64,000 nucleotides of DNA, taken from Chlorops oryzae. Its lineage: Eukaryota > Arthropoda > Insecta > Diptera > Chloropidae. The notes beneath the pieces are model-generated. The model did no database searches and had not been told where the DNA came from. It was given only the letters and a program-made list of their open reading frames with translations. Positions 1 to 11,166 of this stretch are shown here, in pieces. The DNA lies in the NCBI GenBank assembly GCA_020466095.1, contig CM035806.1, forward strand, positions 59,162,722 to 59,226,721. The letters run 5' to 3'. The position numbers and the translations under genes were made by a program. Positions within the stretch are counted from its first letter, which is position 1, and every line of letters starts with the position of its first letter.

Positions 1-487
1 GGAACGTTGAATACTTAATCACCAGTCCTTTTCCAATTGTCGATCATCTGCTTTTATAGGGAGAAAGTGCCTAGCATGCACTTTCTGGCTGGAACTTCGG
101 AATGCGGAAAACGATGTGGCAATGCTGCGACTGCTGACCTAATTCTTGGTGATGTCGTCATAGTCACTTGTTGCTTTGTTTCTGTGTTCTACTTTGCATT
201 TGCTGATCATGCGAAACTGATTCGTTCGTCGTTCTCGCCGTTCGTCGTTCTCGCCGTTCGTCGTTCTCGCCGTTCGTCTGTTTGTCCGTTGCGATTGATC
301 ATATTTCGTCGCTTGCTGCGGTTATTGTCTTCGACTTCGGCGTTGTTTCGACCTTGACCATGAATTTACCATTTTGTCAGCTTTCATTTCAGGGTCGTTT
401 GTTTATTTTCGTTCGCTGCGGTGTTATTTGATTTGTTGTCGATCAGAGTCAACGTGAAAGGTTTGTGAGTAGACACGGCTCACAACA
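1..487 (-). mobile_element. LTR fragment of the Ulp1-carrying retroelement (cut by window start)
   Basis: On the minus strand this begins TGTTGTGAGCC at 487 and runs off the window at 1. It is closely similar, in the same orientation, to the LTR at 61,320-62,058; both share the segment around the CAATTGTCGATCATCTGC motif and the GATCAGAGTCAACGT motif. The outer flank at 488 onward has no polypurine tract, unlike the right-hand copy, so this looks like the outer edge of a 5' LTR or a solo LTR. Several CGTTCGTCGTTCTCGC units occur in short tandem at about 221-275. Confidence 0.75.
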
Positions 488-960
488 CCTGTTTGGGTTT
501 AGAATGCAAGTCGGCAAATGGAACCGAGCACAACAACAACAACGGCAACTTGATGGTACACGCAGGTCATCGTAGAACTTACGAAATAGTTCCAGAAGCT
601 TCGACCTACAACTACGCAATATTCGACTAGCATTGATTGGGAAATCGACTATGCAGCATCGACACTTTTGTATTATAAAAGCCAATGATCGAGAATGAGG
701 AAGTACACTTAGCGAGAAGCAGTTTGCGAGATCTCAACTCTTACGTATGTACTCACCAGTGGCAACAGCGGAAGAGTGTGGATCTTAGTGTTGTAAGGAT
801 TGAGGGAAGTTTCGAGTGTCAGTTAGGAGTAAATATAAGGTACTAATCTGTGAATAGACAATAAGGACTCTAGCCTAATAAAAGATTCGAAAACAATCTA
901 TTTGGTGTCCTTTCATTTTGTTTATTTGCACTGAAGTATTCAGACGTTGTATTCAATCGG
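488..960 (+). mobile_element. LTR-like segment with TATA box and poly(A) signal
   Basis: There is no coding frame. A TATAAAA box at 674-680 and AATAAA at 877-882 on the plus strand have the spacing of an LTR U3-R region. The stretch around 775-800 (GTGTGGATCTTAGTGT) resembles 15,437-15,455 inside the LTR at 14,678-16,063, so this is probably a diverged LTR of a related element. The exact ends are not determined. Confidence 0.45.
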
Positions 961-1379
961 GAATACAGCAGAAAATACTTCAACATACATAAAATATACT
1001 TCCTGTTATTTATCGTTAAATTGTTAACACTCTTCCTTTTGAATTAATTAAAACACTTTTATTATACCGGTTCTCTATACTTCCGAGAACATATCAAAAA
1101 CTAAATTCCACTATTCTAAAAATTTCACCTCTACTTATAACTTACACCTAGGTTCGCCGCTGCGAACTCTGCTGCAGTCTCTTCTGCTGCTGCCTCAGCG
1201 ACCTTCTTGTGCATTCCAGTTGCACTCTGCATTCTCGCTCTCTTCATTTCCGCGTGTGTCGTCTTGACCCAGTCCTTTCCATGTCTGCTTACGGGTGCAT
1301 TTTGCGTTGCCCCGTATTCGTTGCTGAGCTTAATGCATACAGTAAGCCCCCGAAACTGTTGTATGTTCTCATGCTCACA
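961..1379. other. Non-coding stretch with a short hairpin shared with 40.4 kb
   Basis: No convincing gene on the plus strand. At 1,151-1,182 the sequence around CTAGGTTCGC...GCGAACTCTGCTGCAG forms a short stem and is repeated at about 40,371-40,398. The two places may be related LTR R/U5 regions. On the minus strand a frame stays open from the Ulp1 relic for about 70 codons (Ala/Glu-rich), so part may be the decayed C-terminus of that gene. Confidence 0.35.
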
Positions 1380-1868
1380 TCAATCAACATGGTTTTGTTG
1401 TTGAGGGCATGCGGGGTAGTGAATTGCTAGTTCAGTTGTGCCCGTTATTATTCTAAAAAAATTTGTAATATTTTTCTTTATTTCTGCTGTTCTATGGGGC
1501 TTTAGTGAATCTAAGATGTATAATTTTTTTTTTCTGATAATTATTAGCATCCAGTGGTTTTTTTCGCATATAGGGTATACCCAATTTTATAAATTCTTCA
1601 CATCACCATTCTTCACTATACTTTTAAGCCTAATTTCGGGCGTAAGCTTGTTGGCTTCTGCTGCCGCTTTTATGCCTTCGTACGCAAAAGAGTTAAAAAT
1701 GTTTACTTTATTTTTCACTGATTCGTGCTTGTTGAGCAACCAATTTAAAAATATGTTGATGTGGATGTCTGTCAACCACTGGTTGTTAATCAGTTTATCG
1801 TACTCCTGTATTTTTATTGGAACGGACCGTTTTCCTATTTTATACGAGCATATTTGAACGTTAGCCAT
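1380..1868 (-). pseudogene. Decayed Ulp1/SENP-like cysteine protease (retroelement cargo)
   Basis: The N-terminal half (1,587-1,868, 93 aa) has the same layout as the 278-aa protease at 62,511-63,347, including NNQWLTDIHINIFLNWL against KNQWLTDVHTNVFLNWL. After a frameshift near 1,590 the similarity continues with NHWMLIIIRKK, LYILDSLKP and CPQQQNHVD, followed by a TGA just before the expected catalytic Cys. So the His, Asp and Gln positions of a C48 (Ulp1) fold can be seen, and the gene is inactivated by one frameshift and at least one stop. This copy keeps Asp in LDSLKP, which is Tyr in the right-hand copy. Ulp1 enzymes remove SUMO or NEDD8. Here the gene sits in the env-like 3' position of an LTR element. 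Confidence 0.7.
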
Positions 1869-2017
1869 TTTTTTTTTATTAAAGTTTGTGGTTTGGTTGA
1901 AATATGCTCGTTATTTGTATACTTACTATTTTTTGTTTGTTGTTTTGTTTTTTGCTGCCTTGGTGTACCTTTAAAGATAAAATACATAAATGGGTTAATG
2001 TGAAAGAGTTAGTGTCC

Positions 2018-2475
2018 GACCGAAGGTTCGGCTTCGGCCTCGGTAATCGGCATAATCGGCCAATTCTTAATCTCCGGCTTCGGCTTCGGCTGGAAAAAGC
2101 CGAATATTTAAGCCGAATATTTTTGCATTTTAATGGAAGTAAAAAAGTCACGATAGATTTTCAATTGCTTCATTGAGACCTTTTACACTAGTGAATTATT
2201 GCCGTAAATTTTTGCACAATTGCACAAAATTTTTCAACATTAAACGCATGGCCGAAAAATATTTATCTGCCCCTCCAACAAGCGTGGCCAGCGAACAACT
2301 CTTTAGCGCTGAGGTGTTATTTTGTTTTTTGTGCTTGTCAAATGAATAAAGACTGATTTTGTTTCCTTACTGTAAAATGTTTTGCATTCGGCTTCGGCCT
2401 TCGGTCTTCGGCCGAAGTCTTCAACTCTGCCGATTGTTCGGCTTCGGCTAAAAATCCCCCTTCGGGGACAAAATT
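2018..2475 (+). mobile_element. Non-autonomous hAT relic with GGCTTCGGC subterminal arrays
   Basis: Both ends carry clusters of the palindrome-like unit GGCTTCGGC/GCCGAA (2,027-2,110 and 2,388-2,450). Between them, plus-strand 2,250-2,320 reads EKYLSAPPTSVASEQLFSA, the typical start of the hAT C-terminal dimerisation domain (consensus YLSxPPTSVxSExLFS). The catalytic core is gone. Ends resembling TGTCC..CCGAAGG (left) and its complement near 2,465 suggest TIRs. I could not fix the TSD. Confidence 0.65.
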
Positions 2476-2667
2476 ATATTTTACTTTGCGATCAAAACCG
2501 TTTAAATGGTGGCGTATGTAAAAGTGCATTGACTTTAAAATTCTTCGTTGGCCAATGAAATATTCATTTCTTACCTTTTTACTCAATTTCGCTTACGATC
2601 GTAACAATTATTGTTACAAAATCGCCCGGGGTTGTTCAATATGTTCGTGACTCTATTTGTGTTATTT

Positions 2668-3455
2668 TTAAAATTCTGTATTGCTTTCCCGTTCCGTATA
2701 TCGTTTCAGTATGGATTTGATGCTCTCTTTTCTACTTAATCTTACGTTATCCTTTTTCATGTCCTGATGAACTTCTACTTTCACCCCTTTTCTTCTAGAT
2801 ATTATGAATATTCCCAAAAACCCACCGATAATTATTAAAAACAATGTTCCACTGATGCCATATGATATATTGCGATGCCATATTTGCTCTTTTATGTATG
2901 GTCTATTTTTAAAACTGTTAACTACGATATCCTCAAGGATTGTTGAACTATTTGGCATTAATTTATTGTCTGGGTAGAAAAATCGGTCTTCAACTATTGA
3001 TTTAGAGTTGAAAAATTCCTCTGCTCCAATTTTTAGTCTACGATCTGCGAAATTTATAAGGGCGTTATAGTCTAGCGTTATATTTCTTTAATCGCAATTT
3101 TGGATGATTCTGAAGTGTTGTGCGTTTTTTACTATAATGGTGTCTTCTTCTATGTATTGTATAAGGGTTTTGTTATTGAAAATAAAATTGCAATTATTCT
3201 GAATTGTACAATGACTACTTCTTTTTAATTCTTTTAAAATTGCATTCTCCGTGTAGGTAAATATTGTACCGTTAATGGAAGTTATTAGCTCGTCCTCCTG
3301 CATTATCTGGAAAAATTCTCTGTTCGGTATGGCTGTTACTAAATTTACTTCTGTCTTTATGAGTGTTCTTGGAACCTTTATTACTATGGTTATTGAATTT
3401 TGAGCGTGAGCTAGAATTCCCACCCTCACGAATTTTAACTTATTATTCAGGTCCC
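2668..3455 (-). pseudogene. env: Errantivirus-like Env, C-terminal half with membrane anchor
   Basis: The frame runs from about 3,455 (RVGILAHAQ region, matching WVRVGIMI at about 34,900) to the stop near 2,668, with a single in-frame TAA near 3,087. It contains Cys pairs (HCTIQNNCNF), a hydrophobic membrane segment (GTLFLIIIGGFLGIFII, about 30-45 residues into the 96-aa C-terminal part) and a basic cytoplasmic tail. This is the membrane-anchored C-terminal part of an insect errantiviral Env, a glycoprotein related to baculoviral F proteins. Its N-terminal half, with furin site and fusion peptide, is missing: the PTP gene is joined directly to the middle of env near 3,445, an internal deletion. 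Confidence 0.75.
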
Positions 3456-4327
3456 ATTGCCTGCCTGTGTAAAATTAGAGTTTGGTATATGAAGAGGTAT
3501 TGGTTTAAGTCGCTTACCGCGTTCGCGCGTTGGTTGCGTATATTTTTTACTATATCTGGAATACTTAATTTACTATATTCATTCCATTCCGAGAGTGCAA
3601 TATCCAAAGCAATGAATGCTCCTGTGCGGTTTATCCCTGCGCTACAGTGGACTATCAATTTTTAGCAGATATGTTCTTTCTCCAACATCTTTTGATGTTG
3701 TTTAATTTTATTCCAGAAAACCAAAAAGGACTTCGGGTTGGGTGTGCCCTTATCTGGCCATGTTCTAAACTGCCAATGAATAATACAACGGTTTGATTTG
3801 GATTTTAAGCTTTTAATTTCTAATATGCTCCTAGTACTATCCCTGTCGGTCAACACCGTTTTGGTCTTAATTTCGAAATCTTTGCATTTAAAAATATCTT
3901 TATTTTTCTTTCCCCAATATTGATAGCATTTTATTTTGCCTTCTTCTATTATGTTTCTTAGCACCACTATGTTTAAAAAATTTTGCTCCCAAACCATTTC
4001 CCAGAAATTGTTTACTGTGTTATGCAGGGGACCTTGCGTCGCTATGTATTCGTTTTTTTTCTGGCCTCCACTCACATAATTAGCGTGTATGTAATCTGAG
4101 CTGTTTTCGCTTGGAGTTTTGAGCTTTACTCGACTATGGTCAAAACATGGAACTTCAGCATATCGGTTTTTGGATTCATTATTTTCGAAATTTTCTGTTT
4201 TATTCTTTGAAATTTGCCTTTTGATTTTTTTGTGCTCGATTGTTAACCCTTCTGTGTCCAAATTTCCTAGTGAATTTTGTAAATATTTTGCGTGAACTGC
4301 TTTATTTGAATTTGAAATGTTTTTCAC
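3443..4327 (-). pseudogene. Protein tyrosine phosphatase carried by a Gypsy element (left copy)
   Basis: Classical PTP domain in motif order: [50 protein letters not shown], the WPD loop (HWQFRTWPDKGTP), the catalytic loop HCSAGINRTG at 3,621-3,650, and the Q-loop region RNQRANAVSDLNQYLFIYQ. These residues carry out phosphotyrosine hydrolysis through Cys and Arg of the CX5R loop and Asp of WPD. A single TAA at about 3,663 splits the frame just before the catalytic loop. Here PTP starts in a frame of its own (GTG/ATG-like start near 4,327) overlapping the integrase tail, not fused as in the 55-kb copy. Neighbours on the same strand are pol upstream and env downstream. Confidence 0.85.
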
Positions 4328-6101
4328 TGTGTAATTTTAGCAAGTTTTTGTGCAGAGTTTTCTCTTTACCTTTGATACGCAGACGGACATTAGCTGGGGG
4401 AGACGTGCAAACTACTTCGTATGGCCCTCCCAAATTGGTGAAAATTTATGTTTTTTAGTTTGATTTTTTACCCAAACTTTATCTCCTGCTGAGAACTCCC
4501 TTTGTTTTGAATTTTTATCGTAATACGCTATTGACTTTTCTTTCGCGGCTTTTTGGTTAGTTATAACTATTTCATAGCTGCCTTGTATTTGGTATTTCAA
4601 AATTTTGCTGTAATCGTCTTGGTTGTATAAAGGCGCGGGTTTATGTTTTAGTTTTACGGGAATTTCGAAGTCCAAACCGAAAAGCGTTTTACATGGTGTT
4701 TGTTTCGTTGTTGAGTGAGCCGTGTTATTATGTACGTGTATGGCGTGGTAAAGCCATTCATCCCAATTTGTGCCATCCTCGTTGACAAAATTTCGAAGAA
4801 ATTCTGCAAGAGGTCGATGACTCCTTTCGAGAGCACCGTTGGCTTGTGGATGGTACTGAGAAGTTTGAGATTTCTGTATTCCAAGAATTTTACAAACTTC
4901 TCTAAACAAATTTGACATGAAATTTGTCCCGTTGTCTGTTACTAGTGTCTTTGATATATTGAATTTTGAAATAATTTCATTAAAAAATGCTCTCGCTACT
5001 GTTGATGCCTGCGCATCTGGAATTGCGACGCAGAGGAAATACTTTGAAAAATCATCCAAAAAAGTTAAAATGTACTTATTTGCTCCTGGTAAGTCTGGAA
5101 GTGGCCCCACTATATCCATAAAAACCTTATCGAATGGTCTCTGGGGCGTGTCTGTTATTGTCATTGGGATTTTATCTATTCGAGAGCTTTTTTTTTTTTG
5201 GCAAAGTTTGCATCCGCTAACGTAATTTTTAATTTTTTGTTGCATGCCTTCCCACTTGTATTGCTTCCTAAGTCGAAAGTATGTCTTAAAAACCCCTTTA
5301 TGGCCTCCTATTGGAGTGTCATGAAAAATTTTTATCACCTTTTGGATCTCTGCTGGATCCGTAAGCACCACTGCTGTATCTTCATTTACTAATGGGTTCT
5401 CATATTCCATGCTTAGATCCACTGAAGGATCTTCTACTTGTTCCTCGTTTTGTTTTGTTTTGGATCGGGTTACGGCTGCAATTTTACTCTCTGAGACTGG
5501 AAGTCTACTTAACGCATCAGCATTGAGATTGTTCTTTCCAGGCTTGTAGTGGATTTCAAAATCGTATTCTAACAATTTTAGACGGAAACGGCCTAATCTA
5601 GTGTCCTGATCCTTTAGATTAGCTATTCCCTTTAGTGGTTTATGATCTGTGTAAATTTTAAAGTGTTTTCCTAACAAATACGATCTAAAATTTTTAACTG
5701 CCCACACTATTGCTAAAAATTCCCTTTCAATCGTTGAGTATCTCCTTTCCGTCGCACTCAGTGCCCTACTAGCATAATAAATTGGGAGATCTTTCCCTAT
5801 TTCTCCTTGTGAAAGGACGGCCCCTAGCGCCTCATTACTTGCGTCTGTTGTAAGGTTAAATGGCTTTTCAAAGTCTGGATATTGGAGGATTGGTGGGCTA
5901 GTGACCGCATTTTTTTAGCTGATCCATAGCTTCCTGACACTGTGCACTCCAATTGAATTTCTCCTCTTTCCTTAGCAATTTAGTCAAAGGCAATGAAAGT
6001 TTTGCTGCTTCGGGTATAAATTTCCTGTAATAATTTATCAAACCTAGAAATGACTGTAATTGCTTAATATTTTTGGTGGCATATTTTAGAGCTAAAATCA
6101 T
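4320..6101 (-). pseudogene. pol: Errantivirus-like Gypsy Pol: RT end, RNase H, integrase
   Basis: In order on the minus strand: the RT/RNase H connection (LQSFLGLINYYRKFIPEA, 5,898-6,101), RNase H (LTTDASNEALGAVLS, then IYTDHKPLKG, NADALSRLP), the integrase zinc finger (GGHKGVF...CKLCQKKK), the DDE core (MDIVGPLPD, VTDNGTNF, NGALERSHR) and the GPY/F module near 4,430. A frameshift near 5,925 follows MDQLKK, and a one-base deletion near 4,430 breaks the EGPYEVV motif. Homology stops at 6,101, where AT-rich sequence begins, so RT, PR and Gag are missing. The integrase zinc-finger Cys pair is intact here, unlike in the plus-strand copies. Confidence 0.85.
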
Positions 6102-6291
6102 TTTATTAATCTATATAAATTTACTTTCAAATCCAATTTCAATAAATTTTTCATTTTTATATCCAATTATAAATAAATTGTAACTCATTTTTACTTAAAT
6201 ATAAACCACACCTTGATCGGATATATATTTTAATAAAAATTATTGAAAATTATTATTCTTATAAAATATTCTTATAACAACGGTATATAAA
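6102..6291. other. AT-rich spacer, nothing recognised
   Basis: Very AT-rich sequence between the truncated pol (ends 6,101) and the LTR fragment that starts at about 6,292. No frame or terminal repeats were recognised. Confidence 0.5.
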
Positions 6292-6493
6292 TTGCTAAAC
6301 AAATTTAAGCAAGGTTCAACGCGGATTATCGATTATAAAACAAGTTCCAGTTTGAATTGGTTTGTACTGACCCAACGGCAACAACAATTCAAGTGTGAGC
6401 GTTTATTGTGCTTTAGAAAATTAGGGAAGTCTTTCGAGTGTAAGTCAGGAGCTGGCAACGACCATTGTAATAAGAATAAGTGTTTGGAGATAT
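6292..6493 (+). mobile_element. LTR fragment of Ulp1 family, left of a nested insertion
   Basis: Plus-strand sequence matching the reverse complement of 61,430-61,560 (CAATTCAAGTGTGAGCG, GGGAAGTCTTTCGAGTGTAAG, AAGTGTTTGGAGATAT). The similarity stops at 6,493, exactly at the end of the 412-like element's LTR. It resumes at about 14,096 (AATAAAGAGTTGAA). This shows that the 412-like element inserted into this LTR. Confidence 0.8.
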
Positions 6494-7139
6494 TGTAACG
6501 TTCGGTCCTGAACGTTAGCAGAGAAGCCAGGATCAATCCCAAGTTAATTCTTCTGAATTAACTTTTTCGGCATAAAAAGACTAAGATGTTTTTTTATTTG
6601 CTTTTAGAAGTGGACCGGTATACGGCGTGAGCTAGTATCCGTCATCCAACTTCTTACTTTATTTAGTTGAAGTCTTAGTCTGCGTTTCTAGTACAAAATA
6701 TCATAGCTTATATACTAATTTTGGCTGCGCGAAAGTGCTGAAGAAACATATGGACTCTTTGTTTTATTTTAAGAAATTTTAGCTGCGTTGGAAAAATCAA
6801 TCCAAAACAATTCGATGTCATTGAATTGTAATGGGTTCATATTTCATGTGAAACATGCATGCTTACTTGTACCTTTTTGTTATTGGTATCGCTTTTCGTC
6901 AAAAAAACGAAAGGCAAGGGCTGACCGTTGCCGGCGTGTGTGCATATTGCAGCTTGTGCGTTTTTTGAGTGTAAGCAATTGTTCGAGGCATTTATGACTG
7001 AGACAATTGCTTCTTAGTGCATTGGCAAAATAAAACGTAAAAGAAAAGAGTGAAAGAAATTGAAAGTATTGCCCGACATTGCTAGGTTAAAATGTTGTGC
7101 AGTGCAAAATAATGTTTTACCATATGTTATCTTACAACA
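6494..7139 (-). repeat. 3' LTR of the 412-like element
   Basis: Minus-strand start TGTTGTAAGATAAC at 7,139, end CGTTACA at 6,494, preceded by a polypurine tract. It is 646 bp against 777 bp for the partner LTR (13,278-14,054); they share the same order of blocks but the partner has many scattered small insertions. Confidence 0.9.
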
Positions 7140-7156
7140 CCTTCCCCCTTTTTTGA
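7140..7156 (-). other. Polypurine tract of the 412-like element
   Basis: Minus strand reads AAAAAAGGGGGAAGG immediately before TGTTGTAAG. It is the plus-strand DNA primer site for reverse transcription and fixes the 3' LTR edge. The 7,157-7,427 stretch between it and pol is AT-rich and holds nothing else I recognise. Confidence 0.8.
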
Positions 7157-7427
7157 AAAATCTTTACATTAGAGATTTTTCATACGAGTATATCTTAACA
7201 TTTTAATTTAATTAATATGATTTTTCTTATATCAATATTTTTGGTTTTTAATAGTAAAATCTTGTATGTATTAAATTTATTGAGTCAATTATATAAAATT
7301 TAAAATTCTAATGCTACTTTTATAAAAATTTTAATATTATTTATTGGTAATTGAATTTCTAAAGCTAATTATTGAATTTATTATATGTAGTGCACTACTA
7401 GGTATATTTTGGATTAAAATTACAATA

Positions 7428-8777
7428 TTAAGCTAATTTTAATCTATTCTTGTGTACATTTAAAATTTTATTTTTGTATTTTATTTTACAATTTCCTAAA
7501 TTATCAATATCAACTACTGTACAAGGTCCCTTATAAATGGGATCCAATTTATGATTGGTTTCGTCTTTCAGGTATACAATATCATTTGGCTTTATTATAA
7601 GTGGTTTAGCCTTTTTGTCATATTGAAGTTTCGTAATAATTTTTGATTTTTCATAACAGTCATGCGCTCTTTTGTGTGCTTCTTGCAATCTAAATTTAAT
7701 TTCTTTGTCATATGCATCAAAGTTGTAAACAGGGTCAGTTGTTTTATTCTCCAAAAATTTTGGGATATCTACTCGTTTTCCAAAAACTAATTCAAAAGGT
7801 GTGTATCCATGTATTGTCGATGGAGTCGTATTATAACAGAATGAAAAATACTTAAGCCATTCGTCCCAGTCAGATTTTTTTACGTTTATGTAGGAACGAA
7901 TGTATTCATTAAAAATTCTGTGATTCCTTTCGACTGTACCTAGTGTTTGGTGGTGATATGCAGTAGATGTTTTGTGTTCAATTTTGAATAATTTGCAGAT
8001 TTCTTGAAGTACCTGATTTTTATACTCAGTTCCCATATCAGTAAGTAATTCTTTAAATGGACCAAAAGTTAAAATGCAATTGTCTATAATAGTTTTAGCA
8101 ACTGATTTGGCTGATTTGTCGGGAACTGGTATAGCTATTAGATACTTTGTGAAATCGCAAATCATTGTAACAGCATATTCATTTCCATTCTCAGATCTAG
8201 GTAATGGACCTATTGTATCTATTTGTAGTCGGTGGAAAGCTTTTGTTGGGGTTTCTGTTTTTACCAACGGTTCTAAGAAATTTTTCCCTGATTTGTTTGT
8301 TTTACATTTCTCGCATTTTCTAACAAAGTCTCTTACGTCTGTTGTCATATTCTTCCATATGTAATATTTTCGTAATTTTGCTAACAGTCTTGTGATGCCA
8401 GGGTGTCCACCTAATACAGGGTCATCATGAAACTTTATTAAAAGTGACTGAATTTCTTGCTTGGAAGTAATTTCTTTAATTTCGGGTGCTATGACAATTT
8501 CTACCTTTTTTAATATTTCGTTGCCTATTGATTTAAATTCATTTATGTCGACATATTCAAATAATTTATTATTAATCGCGATTTTTATCTTTTTATAGCC
8601 TATATTGCCAACTGTATTTTCAAGTTTCGGAAAAAATTGCACTAATGCAAGTTTTCCGTAAGCAATAAGGTTTTTCAATTTTAGTTCATGAACTTTCAAT
8701 TTTCCTTTAAATAACATAAGGGTGCACCTGTTATAATCAAATTTTAGGCAAGGTAGTTTTTTGACGTCTTGAGTCAC
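7428..8777 (-). pseudogene. pol: Integrase of the 412-like element
   Basis: About 450 aa on the minus strand. The N-terminal zinc-binding module has His-His (GGHPGITRLL) and CEKCK. The DDE core has Asp in QIDTIGPLP, Asp in LLTDMGTEY and Glu in GTVERNHR, so all three catalytic acids are present. The C-terminal part has LDPIYKGPCTVVDI, the GPY/F-like module. It is the downstream part of Pol and is separated from RNase H only by one TAA near 8,838, so the domain itself is intact in this copy. Confidence 0.88.
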
Positions 8778-8840
8778 TAATGACTCATAAATTTTGAGAG
8801 CTAATTCTTTTTGATCGTTTTTTGGATTTTCGGTTTTTAT

Positions 8841-10197
8841 TTATTTTTGTTGTCTTGTTTGAGCCCTTGTTGTAATTTTTAAGATAGCTGCACTGCTATG
8901 CGTTATGCCTTTGATTTGCCCAAAATCAATTCGAGATAATGCATCTGCTCCGCAGTTATCTTTTCCTTTGATATATTCTATAACAAAGTCGTATTCTTCT
9001 AAATCTAATCTCATTCGTGTTAGCTTTGATGATGGATTTTTCATCGAAAAAAGATTAGTTAATGGTTTGTGATCACCATTTATTACGAATTGTTTTTCCA
9101 TATACATAAGGTCTAAAAAATTTAATCGCCCAATGGATGGCTGTTAATTCTTGCTCAATTACAGACTTATTGCTTTCGCCTTTTGTGAAAGATCTTGACG
9201 CGAATGCAATGGGTAACTGGACACCATCGTAATTTTGTGATAGCACTGCGCCGCACGCTATCTTGCTTGCATCTGTCGTTATGCAAAAGTCTTTATTGAA
9301 GTCAGGGTATTTCAGTATTCGAGGGGAGAGGAGTGATTGTTTTAGATAATTAAATGCTTTTTCGCAGTTTTCAGTCCATTCAAAAATTGAGTTTTTTCTT
9401 GTTAATTTTGTGCAAAAGTCTTTATTGAAGTCAGGGTATTTCAGTATTCGAGGGGAGAGGAGTGATTGTTTTAGATAATTAAATGCTTTTTCGCAGTTTT
9501 CAGTCCATTCAAAAATTGAGTTTTTTCTTGTTAATTTTGTGAGGTGTATTGAATGATGTGAAAAATTTGGTATGAAACGTCTGTAATAATACATGAAGGC
9601 TACAAAACGTCGTGCTTCGTCCGCGTTTGTAGGTTTGGGGTAATTTAGAATTTTGTCATATTTTGTATCGTCGGGTAATATGCCGTTGTCCGTACATTTG
9701 TGTCCTAGAAAAGTTACTTCATGTCGGAAAAATGTGCATTTATCTGGGTTTAATTTCAAATTAGTCGATCGACAGATGTCAAATATGAGTTTGAGATTAT
9801 TTAACATGTGTTTTTCCGAGCATCCAATTACTATTAGGTCGTCCATGTATACAAAGGCTTTATTGGGACCTAAACCTGAGAACGCTAATGACATCATTCT
9901 TTGAAATGAGTTTGGAGCAATTTTTAAGCCAAAGGGTAATCGCTTAAACCTAAACGAGCCTTTGTCGCTGGAAAATGATGTTAAGTCTCTTGATTTTTCA
10001 TTTAGCTTGATTTGATGAAAACCAGAGACTAAATCTAGGCAAGAAAAATATTTTGCTCTTCCAAGCTGATCTAGTATGTCATCTATTCTCGGTAATGGGT
10101 ATTTGTCGGAAACTAATTTGTTATTAAGCTGTCTGTAATCGATTACTAATCTCCATTTTTTTTTCTGGATTACCTGGAGATGTTTTTTTCGGGACAA
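8841..10197 (-). pseudogene. pol: Reverse transcriptase and RNase H of the 412-like element
   Basis: RT motifs run from WRLVIDYRQLN through LDLVSGFHQI, RLPFGLKIAP and the catalytic YMDDL to FLGHKCT. The connection (FVAFMYYYRRFIPNF) leads into RNase H ([33 protein letters not shown]). A frameshift near 9,100 splits RNase H and another near 10,155, inside a run of nine T on the plus strand, separates RT from the upstream PR-RT frame. An in-frame 129-bp tandem duplication sits at the RT/RNase H connection. These breaks would prevent a full-length Pol from this copy as read. Confidence 0.88.
9282..9539. repeat. Exact 129-bp tandem duplication inside pol
   Basis: Copies at 9,282-9,410 and 9,411-9,539 read the same base for base, flanked by a TG microhomology. 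The unit is 43 codons, so the frame is kept and the protein repeats the segment from KLTRKNSIFEW to DFNKDFC between RT and RNase H. Exact identity means it is recent, or an assembly slip. Confidence 0.9.
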
Positions 10198-11110
10198 GTA
10201 GGATAGGACTATTGTATTGTGAGGCTGAGGGTTCTATGATATCGTCTTGTAACATTTTTGTAATTTGTTTGTCTATTTCGGGTTTGTATGTGTGTGGTGT
10301 TCGATAGTTTTTGATATAAACTGGTGTTTTGTCTGTTAATTGAAGATTCTGTTTATAGAAGTTGTTAAAAGTTACTTTGTCTGAATCTAATGCGAATATA
10401 TCGGTATAATTTTCACATAATGTTAAAAATTTGGATTGGTTCTGTGAGGAGCAATTTTTCTGTAATTTATCTAAAACTATGTTTTTTCTATTGGGTAAGT
10501 CTTGTTTGGCATCTATGTTTACTATATGGTAGCATGATAGGCTTTCGGTAATTATTTTTGGATTATTGATTGTTATATTTTGATCTAAAGTATTTAATAT
10601 TTTAACGAAAGGTATATTTTTATTAATGATTGTGTTAGCTATGTAAATGCCTTTCTCTATTTCTTGCGTAGGGATTAAAATTTCGTTTTCGATAGCATGA
10701 ATATTAATTTTCCTAATAACTTCTGCTCTAGCTGGTAGTGTAAGGTAATTTGGAGATGGACTATCAAAAATTGGGATTTCTATATTGTTGAAATTGTCAG
10801 GGCGTATTATTAAGCGATTGTGAATTTCTAGGTTGTAATCTATGATGCAATTAAATTTTCTTAAAAAGTCTAATCCAATGATTCCATCGCATGGGACAGG
10901 GAAGTTTTTGTCTACTATTTGAAAATTGTGTGTGAGACTGTGATCATTGATGAATAAGTTTGATATAATTTCTCCTTTTGTTGGTATGGTGCCTTCACCA
11001 ATGCCATTCAATTGAAATATAATGTTATTATTTACGCTTTATGAACGAATGTGATTATTTTCCTTGTGTTTAGATATATCTGAGCCAGTGTCTATGAGAA
11101 AAATGCTTGT
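10124..11110 (-). pseudogene. pol: Aspartic protease and RT N-terminus of the 412-like element
   Basis: The retropepsin active site DTGSDIS lies at about 11,075-11,093. After a TGA near 11,040 the frame continues with the second PR signature GIIGLDFLRKFN, a linker, and the start of RT (NSPILLVPKK). PR releases Gag and Pol products. The frame runs into RT after a one-base slip near 10,155. Confidence 0.82.
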
Positions 11111-11166
11111 TGAATCATTTAAAGATGATTCGAGGGACACGTAATTATTTAGTTTTAGATTTATGT

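Noticed and set aside
37..357. 106-aa frame with Arg/Ser/Leu-rich sequence
   Set aside because: Lies in an LTR and arises from CGTTCGTCGTTCTCGC short repeats; no domain and not kept in the related LTR at 61.8 kb.
1438..1857. 139-aa plus-strand frame with hydrophobic stretches
   Set aside because: Complement of the Ulp1 relic; the minus-strand frame has clear homology to the 62.5-kb protease.
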